The notes under the pieces are model-generated. The model was given only the letters and a program-made list of their open reading frames with translations, was not told where the DNA came from and made no database searches. 64,000 nt of DNA from Pseudomonas palmensis. GTDB lineage: Bacteria > Pseudomonadota > Gammaproteobacteria > Pseudomonadales > Pseudomonadaceae. Position numbers and translations under genes: made by a program. This document shows, piece after piece, positions 1-10,112 of the stretch. How positions within the stretch are numbered: position 1 is the first letter of the stretch; each line of letters starts with the position of its first letter. The stretch spans positions 124,001-188,000 of the forward strand of contig NZ_JAFKEC010000005.1 in NCBI RefSeq assembly GCF_017848315.1, in the 5' to 3' direction.

Positions 1-588
1 TTGCAGAACCTGGCGATGATGATCTGGGGGCGTGGCTACAAGACCTTCCCCGAAGTGGTCGAAACCCGCCCGATCGAGGTGTTCGGCGCCACCGTCACCA
101 ACGTGCAGATGAGCATCATGATCATCTCGGTGGTGATCATGCTGGGGCTGTGGCTGCTGGTCGACAAGACCCGCCTGGGCAAGGCCATGCGCGCCACCGC
201 GCAGAACCAGGAAGTGGCCGGGCTGATGGGCATCAACATCAACCGGGTGATTTCCGCGACCTTCCTGATCGGTGCCGGGCTTGGCGCCATCGCCGGGGTG
301 ATGCGCGCGGTCAACTACGGCCAGGCCGACGCCTACATGGGCCTGCTGCTGGGGCTCAAGGCCTTCTCGGCGGCGGTGCTGGGCGGCATCGGCAACCTGT
401 TCGGGGCCATGGCCGGCGGGCTGCTGCTGGGCCTGATCGAGTCGCTGGCCGCCGGCTACACCGGCCACCTCACCGGGGGCTTCCTGGGCGCCAACTACCA
501 GGACATCTTCGCGTTCGCCGTGCTCATTCTGGTGCTGCTGTTCCGACCCAACGGCCTGATGGGCGAACGCCAGGCCGACCGGGCCTAG
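1..588 (+). CDS. livH: LivH, branched-chain amino acid ABC permease (5' truncated)
   Basis: This is the C-terminal 195 residues of an inner-membrane permease of the LivH family; the frame is open to the first base of the window, so the N-terminus lies outside. It is strongly hydrophobic with several membrane segments, a cytoplasmic loop rich in basic and small residues (TRLGKAMRATAQN) that is typical of the EAA-like ATPase contact loop, and a C-terminal FRPNGLMGER, the usual LivH ending. It would pair with LivM to move leucine, isoleucine and valine inward, powered by LivG and LivF. The stop is followed at once by AGGAGG for livM, so the genes are co-transcribed. The binding protein LivK is expected upstream, outside the window. 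Confidence 0.95.
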   Translation: MQNLAMMIWGRGYKTFPEVVETRPIEVFGATVTNVQMSIMIISVVIMLGLWLLVDKTRLGKAMRATAQNQEVAGLMGININRVISATFLIGAGLGAIAGVMRAVNYGQADAYMGLLLGLKAFSAAVLGGIGNLFGAMAGGLLLGLIESLAAGYTGHLTGGFLGANYQDIFAFAVLILVLLFRPNGLMGERQADRA

Positions 589-600
589 GAGGCAACGCAC

Positions 601-1838
<1,238 letters not shown>

Positions 1839-1842
<4 letters not shown>

Positions 1843-2612
1843 GCGACGTATTACTGGAGCTGCGTTCGGTCAGCAAGTTCTTTGGCGGCCTGCAGGCCCT
1901 GCACGGCATCGACCTGTCGATCCGGCGCGGCGAGATCCGCGGCCTGCTGGGCCCCAACGGCGCGGGCAAGACCACCCTGTTCAACGTGCTTACCGGGCTG
2001 TACCGGGCCGAAGAGGGCAAGGTCGAATTCGACGGAAAGCCGCTGAACATCAGCAAGCCGCACAAGGTGGTGGAGGCGGGCATCTCGCGCACCTTCCAGA
2101 ACATCCGGCTGTTCCACAACATGACCGCGCTGGAAAACGTGATGATCGGTCGCCATGTACGCACCCGCTGCGGGGTGTTCGGGGCCGTGTTCCGCACCCC
2201 GGCCTGCGTGCGCGAAGAGCGCGAGATTCGCCAGGCTGCGCGGCACTGGCTGGCCTACGTGGGCATCGGGCACCTGGCCGGGGAGCTGGCCAAGAACCTC
2301 TCCTACGGCGACCAGCGGCGTCTGGAAATTGCCCGCTCGCTGGCCACCGAACCCTTGCTGATTGCCCTGGACGAACCGGCGGCCGGCATGAACGCCTCCG
2401 AGACCGAAGGCCTGCGCCAGCTGATGTGCAAGATGAAGGCCGACGGCAAGACGGTGCTGCTGATCGAGCATGACGTGAAGCTGGTGATGGGCTTGTGCGA
2501 CCACGTCACCGTGCTGGAATTCGGCAGGAAGATCGCCGATGGCCTGCCGGCCGATGTGCAAAGGGACCCTCGGGTAATCGAGGCCTATCTGGGTTCGGAG
2601 GCGGTGGCCTGA
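1839..2612 (+). CDS. livG: LivG, branched-chain amino acid ABC ATPase
   Basis: A 257-residue ATP-binding subunit. The Walker A motif GPNGAGKTT lies near residue 40, the signature LSYGDQRRLEIAR near 155 and the Walker B LIALDEPAAGMN near 180. The LivG-type signature (YGDQRR instead of SGGQ) and the AAGMN after Walker B separate it from LivF. It hydrolyses ATP with LivF to drive LivHM. It overlaps livM by four bases and is followed two bases after its stop by livF. Confidence 0.96.
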
Positions 2613-2614
2613 AC

Positions 2615-3331
<717 letters not shown>

Positions 3332-3338
3332 GCGCCGT

Positions 3339-4013
3339 TCAGGGGTGCCGGCGCTGCACCAGGGCCGGGCCCTGGTTGCGGCTGTTGCCCACGGCGCTGT
3401 CCACGGGGTACCACTCGAACACCTGGGCGGGCTCGGCGAGGTCCAGCAACAGCTGTTCGGCGTATGCCTTGGAGGTGGCGGGGGCCAGCCAGTGGCGTGC
3501 GGCGTCTGCGGCCAGCACCACCGGGCGCCGGTCATGCACATCCAGCAGGCCGCCCTGGCTGTCGGCCGTGATGATCACGCAGCCGTCCTGCTCGCCGGGT
3601 GGGTCGCCCAGCTGGCCGATGGCCGCGCACAGGGCAGGGCGTCCATCGCGGCGGCGGATCAGGTAGGGCTGCTTCTTCGGCCCGCCTTCATCGACCCATT
3701 CGAACCAGTTGTCGATCGGCACGATCAGCCGGTGCGGCCAGATGGCGCGAAAGAACGGGCCGTGGGCCACCTTCTCGACGCGGGCATTGATCGGTGCCGG
3801 CTTGTCCTGCGCCCAGTGTGGCCGCCAGCCCCAGCGCAGCAGGTCGGCGTGCAGGGTTTCATGCTGCAGGCCGAGTACCGCCAGCTGGGTGGTGGGGGCC
3901 ACGTTGTAGTGCCCAAGCGGCGCATCGCCCACGCGGTTGACCAGTGGGTTGGGCATGCTCAGGGCGTCCACGAACTCGTGGATGCCGTGGTACTGGCTCA
4001 GTCGTCCGCACAT
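3339..4013 (-). CDS. SRAP-domain protein (HMCES/YedK family)
   Basis: A 224-residue SRAP protein, a family that crosslinks to abasic sites in single-stranded DNA through a thiazolidine made by Cys2 and so shields them during replication. The sequence starts MCGRLSQYH, giving the catalytic Cys right after the initiator Met; the in-frame ATG two codons upstream would bury it, so 4013 is the start. Other family marks are INARVEKV (Asn and Glu of the active site), PIDNWFEW, and HDRRPVVL with the conserved His. It stands alone, convergent with livF, and the context says nothing further about its role. Confidence 0.92.
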   Translation of the reverse strand: MCGRLSQYHGIHEFVDALSMPNPLVNRVGDAPLGHYNVAPTTQLAVLGLQHETLHADLLRWGWRPHWAQDKPAPINARVEKVAHGPFFRAIWPHRLIVPIDNWFEWVDEGGPKKQPYLIRRRDGRPALCAAIGQLGDPPGEQDGCVIITADSQGGLLDVHDRRPVVLAADAARHWLAPATSKAYAEQLLLDLAEPAQVFEWYPVDSAVGNSRNQGPALVQRRHP

Positions 4014-4105
4014 GTGCACCTCCGCCGGCAGGCCTGTTTGAGCATAGGCCGATTTGGTGGGCGGCGGTGCGTGGCCGGTCGGCCGCTGTCAACCGGGGGC
4101 GAGGG

Positions 4106-5290
4106 TCACGGCGCTTCCTGGCTCAGTGCCGAGCGCCCGGCACTGTGGAACACCACGTCATCCTGCGGGGTGTGGATGCGGCTGCACAGCACGTTGCGGT
4201 AGTGCCGCTCCAGCGGGTTGTGCCGCGAAAGCCCTGGGTTGCCGCTGGCCTCGATGGCCAGCTCCACGGCCTGGATGGCGTTGTGCGTGACCAGTTGCTT
4301 GAGCTGCCCGGCGTGCTGCGCGGTGACCTGGCCGCTGGCCGCGGAGTCGAGCAGGTTGCGGTTGGCGAACAGCAGGGTATCGATGCGCCCGACCCGCTCC
4401 TGAAAGCGCGGCAGGCTGGCCAGCGGCTGGCCGAGGTTGGACGGCACCCGCTCGCGCAGGAAGCTCACCAGCCAGTCGCGTGCGGCCTGGGCCACGCCGT
4501 CGTAGAGGCTGGCCAGCAGCACCGCCATCCACAGCTGAGCTTCGCCATCGAGCTCGGCACGCGGTGCGCTGGCCGGGCTGACGGCCACGGCGTGCTCCAG
4601 CGGCAGCAGCACATCGTCGAACTCGACGCGGTGGCTGCAGGTGGCACGCATGCCCAGGTGATCCCACTCATCGACGATGCGGATGCCGGGGCTGTCCTTG
4701 TGCACCAGAAAGCCGCCCACCAGCGGGTCGGCATCGTCGCTGCGCGCCCACACCAGGTACCAGCTCAGGCCGTGGCTGCCGGTGGAGTAGAGCTTGGTGC
4801 CGGACAGGCGCCAGCCTTCGGCGGTACGCCGCGCGAGGGTCGCGGGCAGGCCGCCACGGGCCGGGGTGCCCAGCTCGGGTTCGACCCTGAAGGCATTGAT
4901 CAGCGCGCCGTGCTCCACCGCTTCGCGGGCCAGGCGCTGGCGCAGCGACACCGGCCAGCGCTGGTCGTCCTGCAGGCGCACATGCTGCAGGTACTGCATG
5001 ACCAGAATCAGTGCGGTGGAGGGCTCGCCCTTGGCCACGGCGGCCACCACCTTGCGCGCGGTGGCGAGGTCGGCACCGGCACCCCCCAGCTCGCGCGGCA
5101 CGGTGAGCGCGAGCAGGCCATGGCGTTGCAGCAGGGCAAAGTTGGCGGCGGGGAAGGCACCGCTGCGGTCCACCTCGGCGGCGCTGGCGGCCAGCTCGCG
5201 GGTCAGGGTAAACAGCAGTGGGTCCAGGTCGGCCAGGGCAGGGGCCGACTCGATCGAACGGTACGGCGCGGCAATAGAAGACAGGCTCAT
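4106..5290 (-). CDS. Acyl-CoA-dehydrogenase-fold flavin oxidoreductase (sulfur-island type)
   Basis: A 394-residue protein of the acyl-CoA dehydrogenase/DszC-type flavoprotein fold. The N-terminal helical part carries VPRELGGAGADL, typical of the family; the middle has TGSHGLSWYLVWAR and GFLVHKDSPGI of the beta domain, and the C-terminal helical domain follows from about residue 230. I do not see a clear acyl-CoA catalytic Glu in the usual place. Family members beside SsuA/SsuD genes are often SfnB- or DszC-like monooxygenases or desulfurising enzymes using reduced flavin. It is divergent from two SsuA-like binding proteins and shares their promoter region, which supports a sulfur-scavenging role. 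The substrate is unknown; an ordinary acyl-CoA dehydrogenase is less likely. Confidence 0.8.
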   Translation of the reverse strand: MSLSSIAAPYRSIESAPALADLDPLLFTLTRELAASAAEVDRSGAFPAANFALLQRHGLLALTVPRELGGAGADLATARKVVAAVAKGEPSTALILVMQYLQHVRLQDDQRWPVSLRQRLAREAVEHGALINAFRVEPELGTPARGGLPATLARRTAEGWRLSGTKLYSTGSHGLSWYLVWARSDDADPLVGGFLVHKDSPGIRIVDEWDHLGMRATCSHRVEFDDVLLPLEHAVAVSPASAPRAELDGEAQLWMAVLLASLYDGVAQAARDWLVSFLRERVPSNLGQPLASLPRFQERVGRIDTLLFANRNLLDSAASGQVTAQHAGQLKQLVTHNAIQAVELAIEASGNPGLSRHNPLERHYRNVLCSRIHTPQDDVVFHSAGRSALSQEAP

Positions 5291-5418
5291 CAGGCACTCA
5301 TCGCAGAAAATCCAGGGAGCACCCGGGGGTGCCGTCGTCCCGCCCCGAGTTGTGTGTGCAGATCGGCGGGCTTATGACCGTATGCGTTAAATTTTCTGAT
5401 GTAAAATTCTTTATGGTT

Positions 5419-5481
5419 ATAAGCTAATGGCGATAATTAAACGTTATTTGCATATTAGGATATTCATAAAATGCACTTCAC
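5419..5481. promoter_or_regulatory. Shared sulfur-island control elements, copy 1
   Basis: The divergent gap 5291-5536 is AT-rich from about 5385 to 5490. It holds ATAAGCTAAT at 5419-5428, CGTTAT at 5442, and a 30-bp block at 5452-5481 (starts ATATTAGG, centre TAAAATG, ends TTCAC). The same three blocks recur in the second divergent gap of this island. CysB is the obvious candidate binder, because it activates sulfonate genes from AT-rich sites, but I cannot prove that from sequence. Confidence 0.5.
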
Positions 5482-5536
5482 TGATTTATGACGAGCCGGT
5501 AGAGTCGCTCTACAATCGCCTTCAGGAGTGCACTGC

Positions 5537-6502
5537 ATGCCACCCATTTCACGACTTCTCGCCCTCGCTGGCGCCTTGCTGCTGGCCGGGCAGGTGCTGG
5601 CCGAACCGCGTATCGAACTGCGTATCGGCGACCAGAAGGGCAACATGCGTGCCCAGCTGGAGGCCGCCGACGGGCTGCGCGACCTGCCGTATGACATCAA
5701 GTGGGCGGAGTTTCCGGCTGCCGCGCCGCTGGCCGAGGCGCTCAATGCCGGCGCGGTGGACGCCGGCATCATCGGTGATGCGCCGCTGCTGTTCGCCCTG
5801 GCGTCCGGCGCGCAGGTCAAGGCGATTGCCGTGGACAAGTCCGACGCCTATGGCACAGCCGTGCTGGTGGACCCCGGGTCGGCGCTGCACGCGGCGGCCG
5901 ACCTCAAGGGCAAGCGCATCGCCACCGGGCGCGGCTCGATTGGCCATTACGTGGCGCTCAAGGCGCTGGCCAGCGCGGGGCTGAGCGAGAAGGACGTCGA
6001 GTTCCGCTTCCTTGGCCCGGTGGATGCCAGGATGGCCCTGGCCAACGGTTCGGTGGATGCCTGGGCGACGTGGGAGCCCTACACCGCGCTGGCCGAAACC
6101 ACCGGCCAGGGCCGGGTGCTGGTCAATGGTCGCGGCTTGTCCAGTGGCAACAGCTTTCTGGCGGCGACCGACAAGGCGTTGGCCGACCCGGCCCGGCGCG
6201 CGGCCCTGCAGGACTACCTGGCGCGCCTGGCCAAGGCCCAGGTGTGGGCCAACCAGAACCTGGACAGCTACTCCAAGACCCTGGCGCAGATCATCGGCTT
6301 CCCGCAGGACGCGGCCCGGCTGCAGTTCGAGCGTCGCCAGTTGCGCTGGCAGGTCGTGGACGCCGGCACCATCGCCGAACAGCAGGAAACCGCCGACTTC
6401 TACCAGGCCCACGGCCTGATTGCCCAACGTCTGGACGTGGCGCCGACCTTTGCCGGCGGCTTCGTGCTGCCCGCCAGGGTCGCCGTGACCCAGGCCCACT
6501 GA
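5537..6502 (+). CDS. SsuA-like sulfonate/nitrile ABC substrate-binding protein 1
   Basis: A 321-residue periplasmic binding protein of the SsuA/TauA/NMT1 family. Residues 1 to about 22 form a signal peptide (MPPISRLLALAGALLLAGQ, then VLA). The mature part begins with RIELRIGDQKGN, the usual first strand, and contains DLKGKRIATGRGS and DAWATWEPYTA, hallmark family segments that line the ligand cleft. A GTG three codons upstream is possible, but AGGAG at 5524-5528 is spaced properly for the ATG at 5537. No ABC permease or ATPase lies beside it, so it must share a transporter encoded elsewhere. The second binding protein follows after 14 bases. Confidence 0.87.
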   Translation: MPPISRLLALAGALLLAGQVLAEPRIELRIGDQKGNMRAQLEAADGLRDLPYDIKWAEFPAAAPLAEALNAGAVDAGIIGDAPLLFALASGAQVKAIAVDKSDAYGTAVLVDPGSALHAAADLKGKRIATGRGSIGHYVALKALASAGLSEKDVEFRFLGPVDARMALANGSVDAWATWEPYTALAETTGQGRVLVNGRGLSSGNSFLAATDKALADPARRAALQDYLARLAKAQVWANQNLDSYSKTLAQIIGFPQDAARLQFERRQLRWQVVDAGTIAEQQETADFYQAHGLIAQRLDVAPTFAGGFVLPARVAVTQAH

Positions 6503-6516
6503 CAGGAGCTGACCCC

Positions 6517-7479
6517 ATGCAACCGTTCACACGTCTGCGACAACTGGCCATCGGCGCGCTGCTTGGCGCCAGCCTGGTCGGTAGCGCCAGCGCGGGGCAA
6601 ACCCTGCGCATCGGTTACCAGAAATCCTCGACGCTGCTGATTCTGCTCAAGGCCCAGGGTACGTTGGAGCAGCAGCTGGCGCAGCAGGGCATACAGGTCA
6701 GCTGGCATGAGTTCGCCAGCGGCCTGCCGCTGCTGGAGGCCTTGAACCTGGGCAATGTCGATGTGTCGGCGGATGTGGCCGACACCGTGCCGGTGTTCGC
6801 CCAGGCGGCGGGGGCGCGGCTGACCTATTTTGCCCGCGAGACACCATCGCCACTGGCCCAGGCCATTCTGGTGCCGGCGGATTCGCCGCTGCACAGCCTG
6901 GCGGACCTCAAGGGCAAGAAGGTGGCGGTGACCAAGGCCGCGGGGAGCCATTACCTGTTGATACAGGCCCTGGCCAGGGCCGGGTTGACCTTCAGCGATA
7001 TCCAGCCGGCCTACCTGATCCCGGCCGATGGCCGTGCGGCGTTCGAGAACCGCAAGGTCGATGCCTGGGTCACCTGGGACCCGTTCGTGGCCAGCGCCCA
7101 GCGCCAGCAGCATGCGCGGGTGCTGAGCGATGGGCAGGGGCTGGCCAGTTACCAGCGTTACTACCTGGCGGGCAGCGATTACGCCAAGGCGCATCCGCAG
7201 GTGCTTGAAACTGTATTCGGTGCGTTGCAGAAGGCGGGGCAGTGGACCAAGGCCAACCCCACGCAGGCGGCGCAGGTGCTGGGGCCGTTGTGGGGCAACC
7301 TGGATGTGGCCACGGTGGAGCAGGCCAATGCGCGGCGCAGTTACGACGTGCAGTTGGTGAAGCCGGAGCATCTGGCCGAACAGCAGCAGATTGCCGATGT
7401 GTTCTTTGCCCAGGGCCTGTTGCCGCGCAAGGTGGATGCGGCGGCGGTGTCGTTGTTCCAGCCGGTGGCAGGGCGCTGA
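6517..7479 (+). CDS. SsuA-like sulfonate ABC substrate-binding protein 2
   Basis: A 320-residue paralogue of the preceding gene. It has a signal peptide ending near SASA, then QTLRIGYQKSSTLLILL, the usual SsuA N-terminal strand and ligand loop, followed by ADLKGKKVAVTKAAGSHY and DAWVTWDPFVAS. The frame is open far upstream but that part overlaps the first binding protein; ACAGGAG at 6502-6508 supports the ATG at 6517. Aliphatic sulfonates or sulfate esters are the likely ligands. Two different orphan binding proteins in tandem suggest a widened ligand range for a transporter encoded elsewhere. A hairpin group follows the stop. Confidence 0.9.
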   Translation: MQPFTRLRQLAIGALLGASLVGSASAGQTLRIGYQKSSTLLILLKAQGTLEQQLAQQGIQVSWHEFASGLPLLEALNLGNVDVSADVADTVPVFAQAAGARLTYFARETPSPLAQAILVPADSPLHSLADLKGKKVAVTKAAGSHYLLIQALARAGLTFSDIQPAYLIPADGRAAFENRKVDAWVTWDPFVASAQRQQHARVLSDGQGLASYQRYYLAGSDYAKAHPQVLETVFGALQKAGQWTKANPTQAAQVLGPLWGNLDVATVEQANARRSYDVQLVKPEHLAEQQQIADVFFAQGLLPRKVDAAAVSLFQPVAGR

Positions 7480-7530
7480 TTGCGGCTCGGCGGGTGAGGG
7501 CTGCCTGATCCACGGTGGGTTCAGGTTGTA

Positions 7531-7619
7531 CGAGCGCTTCGCGCTCGATTCGCCGGCAAGGCCGGCGCCTACTGTGCTTGTGCCCGAAGCAAGCAGGAGC
7601 GGGCCTTGCCCGCTCCTGC
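7531..7619. repeat. Triple-hairpin REP-like cluster between convergent genes
   Basis: Three perfect inverted repeats lie in a row: CGAGCGC/GCGCTCG (7531-7547, loop TTC), CGCCGGC/GCCGGCG (7551-7567, loop AAG) and GCAGGAGCGGG/CCCGCTCCTGC (7593-7619, loop CCTTG, 11-bp stem). They sit between the stops of convergent genes. They resemble the REP-type palindromes common between Pseudomonas genes and would also act as a two-way RNA 3' end, although no T-tract follows. Confidence 0.75.
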
Positions 7620-7670
7620 GTATGCGGCCTGTCGGCCAGGGGCAGACCTCATACGGTCTGCTCAAGAGGT

Positions 7671-9254
7671 TCAGATCACCCGGAACCCATGGGTGCCATC
7701 ACGCCCCAGCTGCGCCACCAACCCGAACTCCCAATCCAGGTACCCCTGCATCGCCTCACGCGGGTTGTCGGTGCCTTCATACGGCCGGCGGTAACGGTCG
7801 CTGCGCGGCACCGCCAGGTGCGTCTCGCCCGACTCCAGCGTCCGCCCCTCGGCAATCCAGCGGCCCGTACCACCCTCCAGCACGAACACCGGCACTCGGG
7901 TCAGGCGTTGCAGGTCCTGCGCCGCAAACCGCGCCAGCAAGCTGCTGCCGCAGGTCAGCACGTAACGTCCCGCCACCGGCAAGCGCTCCAGTGCCTGCTC
8001 CAGCTGTGCCCTGATCGCCCAGTGCGCACCCGGTATGTGCCGCTGCACGTAATTGGCACTGGTGGTGAAGTCGAGCAGCACCGTGTCGGCGTCCGCCTGC
8101 CACTGCACCAACTGTTCGGGGTCGATGGTCGAAGGCTGCGGCAACGCCGGCAACGGCGGCTGCCAATCACCCGTTTCGCTGAAGTCGCCTGCGCCCAAGC
8201 CATCGAGCACCGCCACCTCCCAGCCCATCTGCGCCAACCACGACGCACTCATGTTGGCACGCACGCCATCGTCATCGATCAGCACGATGCGCGCCCCGCG
8301 CACACTGGCCACATGGTCGGTTTCCTGCACCAGCTGACCACCCGGCGTCGAGCGGCTGCCTGGCAGGTGGCCCCGGGCAAATTCCTCGGGGGTGCGCACA
8401 TCGAACACATAAGTACTGCGATCGGCCTGGGCGCGCCACGCCGCCAGCGTCTGGCTGTCCGCACGCACGACGCCGGCCTTGTCGGCCACGGCCCGGGCCT
8501 GTTCGGCGGCGCGCTGCCGGTTGGCCGGGCTCACGTCGCCAAAGCGCCGCGATTGGCCATGGGCCAGGGTCTGCCCCGCCAATGTCCAGCCAATGGTGCC
8601 GTTGCGCAAAGCCGATACCGGGTTGGGAATGCCGGCGTTGACCAGCGACTGGGTGCCGATGATGCTGCGGGTGCGCCCGGCGCAATTGACGATCACGCGG
8701 GTGGCCGGGTTCGGTGCCAGCTCGGCCACCCGCAGCACCAGTTCGGCACCCGGCACGCTGATGCCGCCCGGAATGCTCATGGTCTGGTATTCGTCGAAGC
8801 GACGCGCATCCAGCACCACCACGTCGGCCTTTTCGTTCAGCAGTGCGTGCACTTCTTCGGCCGCCAGCGAAGGGGTGTGGCGCTGGCTTTCCACCAGTTC
8901 GCCAAACGCCTTGCTCGGTACGTTCACATCCTGGAACAGCTCGCCGCCGGCCTCGCGCCAGCCGGCCAGGCCGCCTTCGAGCAGGGCCACGTCGCTGTAG
9001 CCAAGTTGACCCAGGCGCTGGAGCGCAATCTGCGCCAGGCCCTCGCCATCGTCATACACGGTGATCGGTGTATCGCGCCGGGGCACTCGCGCGTAGATTT
9101 CGATTTCAAGCCTGGACAGCGGGATGTTGGCCGCGAACAGCGGATGTTCCACGGCGAAGGGCGCTTCTTCGCGCACATCGATCAGGGCCAGTTCATGCCT
9201 GGCCAGCAAGTGCTGGCGCAGGTGGGCGTAGGTGCGGATGGTCGGGGTGCTCAT
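7671..9254 (-). CDS. Four-domain rhodanese sulfurtransferase
   Basis: A 527-residue cytoplasmic protein made of four rhodanese repeats, at roughly residues 5-110, 125-235, 260-365 and 375-480. The active-site loops alternate: repeat 1 has YDDGEG (no Cys), repeat 2 has NCAGRTRS with Cys191, repeat 3 has IDDDGVRA (no Cys) and repeat 4 has TCGSSLLA with Cys435. This gives two catalytic and two structural domains. Rhodaneses pass sulfane sulfur between thiols. The start overlaps the stop of the thiol dioxygenase in an ATGA (9251-9254), so the pair is translationally coupled and probably handles the product or by-product persulfide. The start was set by this overlap; the upstream open frame is inside the dioxygenase. 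Confidence 0.9.
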   Translation of the reverse strand: MSTPTIRTYAHLRQHLLARHELALIDVREEAPFAVEHPLFAANIPLSRLEIEIYARVPRRDTPITVYDDGEGLAQIALQRLGQLGYSDVALLEGGLAGWREAGGELFQDVNVPSKAFGELVESQRHTPSLAAEEVHALLNEKADVVVLDARRFDEYQTMSIPGGISVPGAELVLRVAELAPNPATRVIVNCAGRTRSIIGTQSLVNAGIPNPVSALRNGTIGWTLAGQTLAHGQSRRFGDVSPANRQRAAEQARAVADKAGVVRADSQTLAAWRAQADRSTYVFDVRTPEEFARGHLPGSRSTPGGQLVQETDHVASVRGARIVLIDDDGVRANMSASWLAQMGWEVAVLDGLGAGDFSETGDWQPPLPALPQPSTIDPEQLVQWQADADTVLLDFTTSANYVQRHIPGAHWAIRAQLEQALERLPVAGRYVLTCGSSLLARFAAQDLQRLTRVPVFVLEGGTGRWIAEGRTLESGETHLAVPRSDRYRRPYEGTDNPREAMQGYLDWEFGLVAQLGRDGTHGFRVI

Positions 9255-9859
9255 GGCGCAAGGTTCTCTTTTGACAGGTCCCACAGATTGGGCAATTGGG
9301 TGTTGGAATAACCGGAAATGAAGGGTTTCTCGCTGCCGTCGGCCAGGTACACGGCACGCCTGACCGCGCCGATGTTGGCGCCGTACACGTGGATGCTGAT
9401 CGACACCTGGTCGTCGAAGGCATTGCTGACCTGATGGATGTCGCCGATGCGCGGCGACACCGCCTCGACCTGGCCGCGCTCGAGGCGCACCGGGCTGCCG
9501 GACGGCAGCAGCGCGCCGTGCTCGCTGCGGGCAAAACCCTGGGCGTATTCGGCGCCGCGCAGCATGCCGATCAGGCCCCATACCCGGTGGTCGTGGACCG
9601 GCGTGGTCTGCCCCGGCCCCCACACGAAGCTGACGATGGAGAAGCGCTGGCGCGAATCGCAGTGCAGCAGGTACTGCTGATAGCGTTCGGGGCTGGGCTG
9701 GGCCAGCTCTGGCGGCAGCCAGTCGTCATGGGCTACCAGTTGCTGCAACAGGCGCTGGCCATCATCGAGAAGGGCCGCTTCATCGGTTTCTCGGTCGAGC
9801 AGGCTGGCCAGTTCGTCGATGAACTGACGCAAGCGGTCCAGGCGAAGGGGGTCGGTCAT
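9251..9859 (-). CDS. 3-mercaptopropionate/cysteine-type thiol dioxygenase
   Basis: A 202-residue cupin of the cysteine dioxygenase family (CDO_I), which adds O2 to a thiol to give a sulfinate using mononuclear Fe(II). The iron triad is visible as His89 and His91 (PVHDH) and His142 (GDIHQV). The second-sphere Ser155, His157 and Tyr159 (SIHVY) and Arg168 sit at the numbers I recall for the P. aeruginosa 3-mercaptopropionate dioxygenase, so this is more likely an Mdo than a true cysteine dioxygenase. It is the first gene of a two-gene unit with the rhodanese and reads away from the SsuD-like gene across a shared promoter gap. Confidence 0.88.
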   Translation of the reverse strand: MTDPLRLDRLRQFIDELASLLDRETDEAALLDDGQRLLQQLVAHDDWLPPELAQPSPERYQQYLLHCDSRQRFSIVSFVWGPGQTTPVHDHRVWGLIGMLRGAEYAQGFARSEHGALLPSGSPVRLERGQVEAVSPRIGDIHQVSNAFDDQVSISIHVYGANIGAVRRAVYLADGSEKPFISGYSNTQLPNLWDLSKENLAP

Positions 9860-9931
9860 GGTCGGGGCTCTGGCTACGGTTTCGAATCACCCTAGCAACC
9901 GCCTGATGATTCTCAAAATTCAAATTGAGCA

Positions 9932-10017
9932 TAAGCTAATATGCGTAAAGTGAATTTTAAAGTCATTTCGTTATAAATCATTTTTTATATTAGGTTATGC
10001 CTAAAATGAATTTCACA
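9932..10017. promoter_or_regulatory. Shared sulfur-island control elements, copy 2
   Basis: The divergent gap 9860-10112 repeats the blocks of the first sulfur-island promoter: ATAAGCTAAT at 9932-9941, CGTTAT at 9970-9975 and a 30-bp block at 9988-10017 starting ATATTAGG and ending TTCAC, with TAAAATG in the middle. A degenerate copy TAAAGTGAATTT at 9947-9958 matches TAAAATGAATTT at 10003-10014. The spacing between the first and last block is 23 bp longer than in copy 1, close to two helical turns, so the protein faces could be kept. CysB or an SfnR-like activator is inferred. Confidence 0.5.
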
Positions 10018-10112
10018 AGGGGTGGCGGGCTCGGTAGCTTATAAGCGTTCGTTTTGAAGAAAGAACCTTCTATAACCAATAAGCTTTCTTCGCCCTCTTC
10101 AAGGAGCCCCCC

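Noticed and set aside
2495..2614. An N-terminal extension of LivF.
   Set aside because: Overlaps livG out of frame and has no family sequence; the ATG after the livG stop is correct.
7671..9623. A longer rhodanese gene starting inside the dioxygenase.
   Set aside because: The extra 123 residues read the dioxygenase region out of frame; the ATGA overlap at 9251-9254 gives a normal start.
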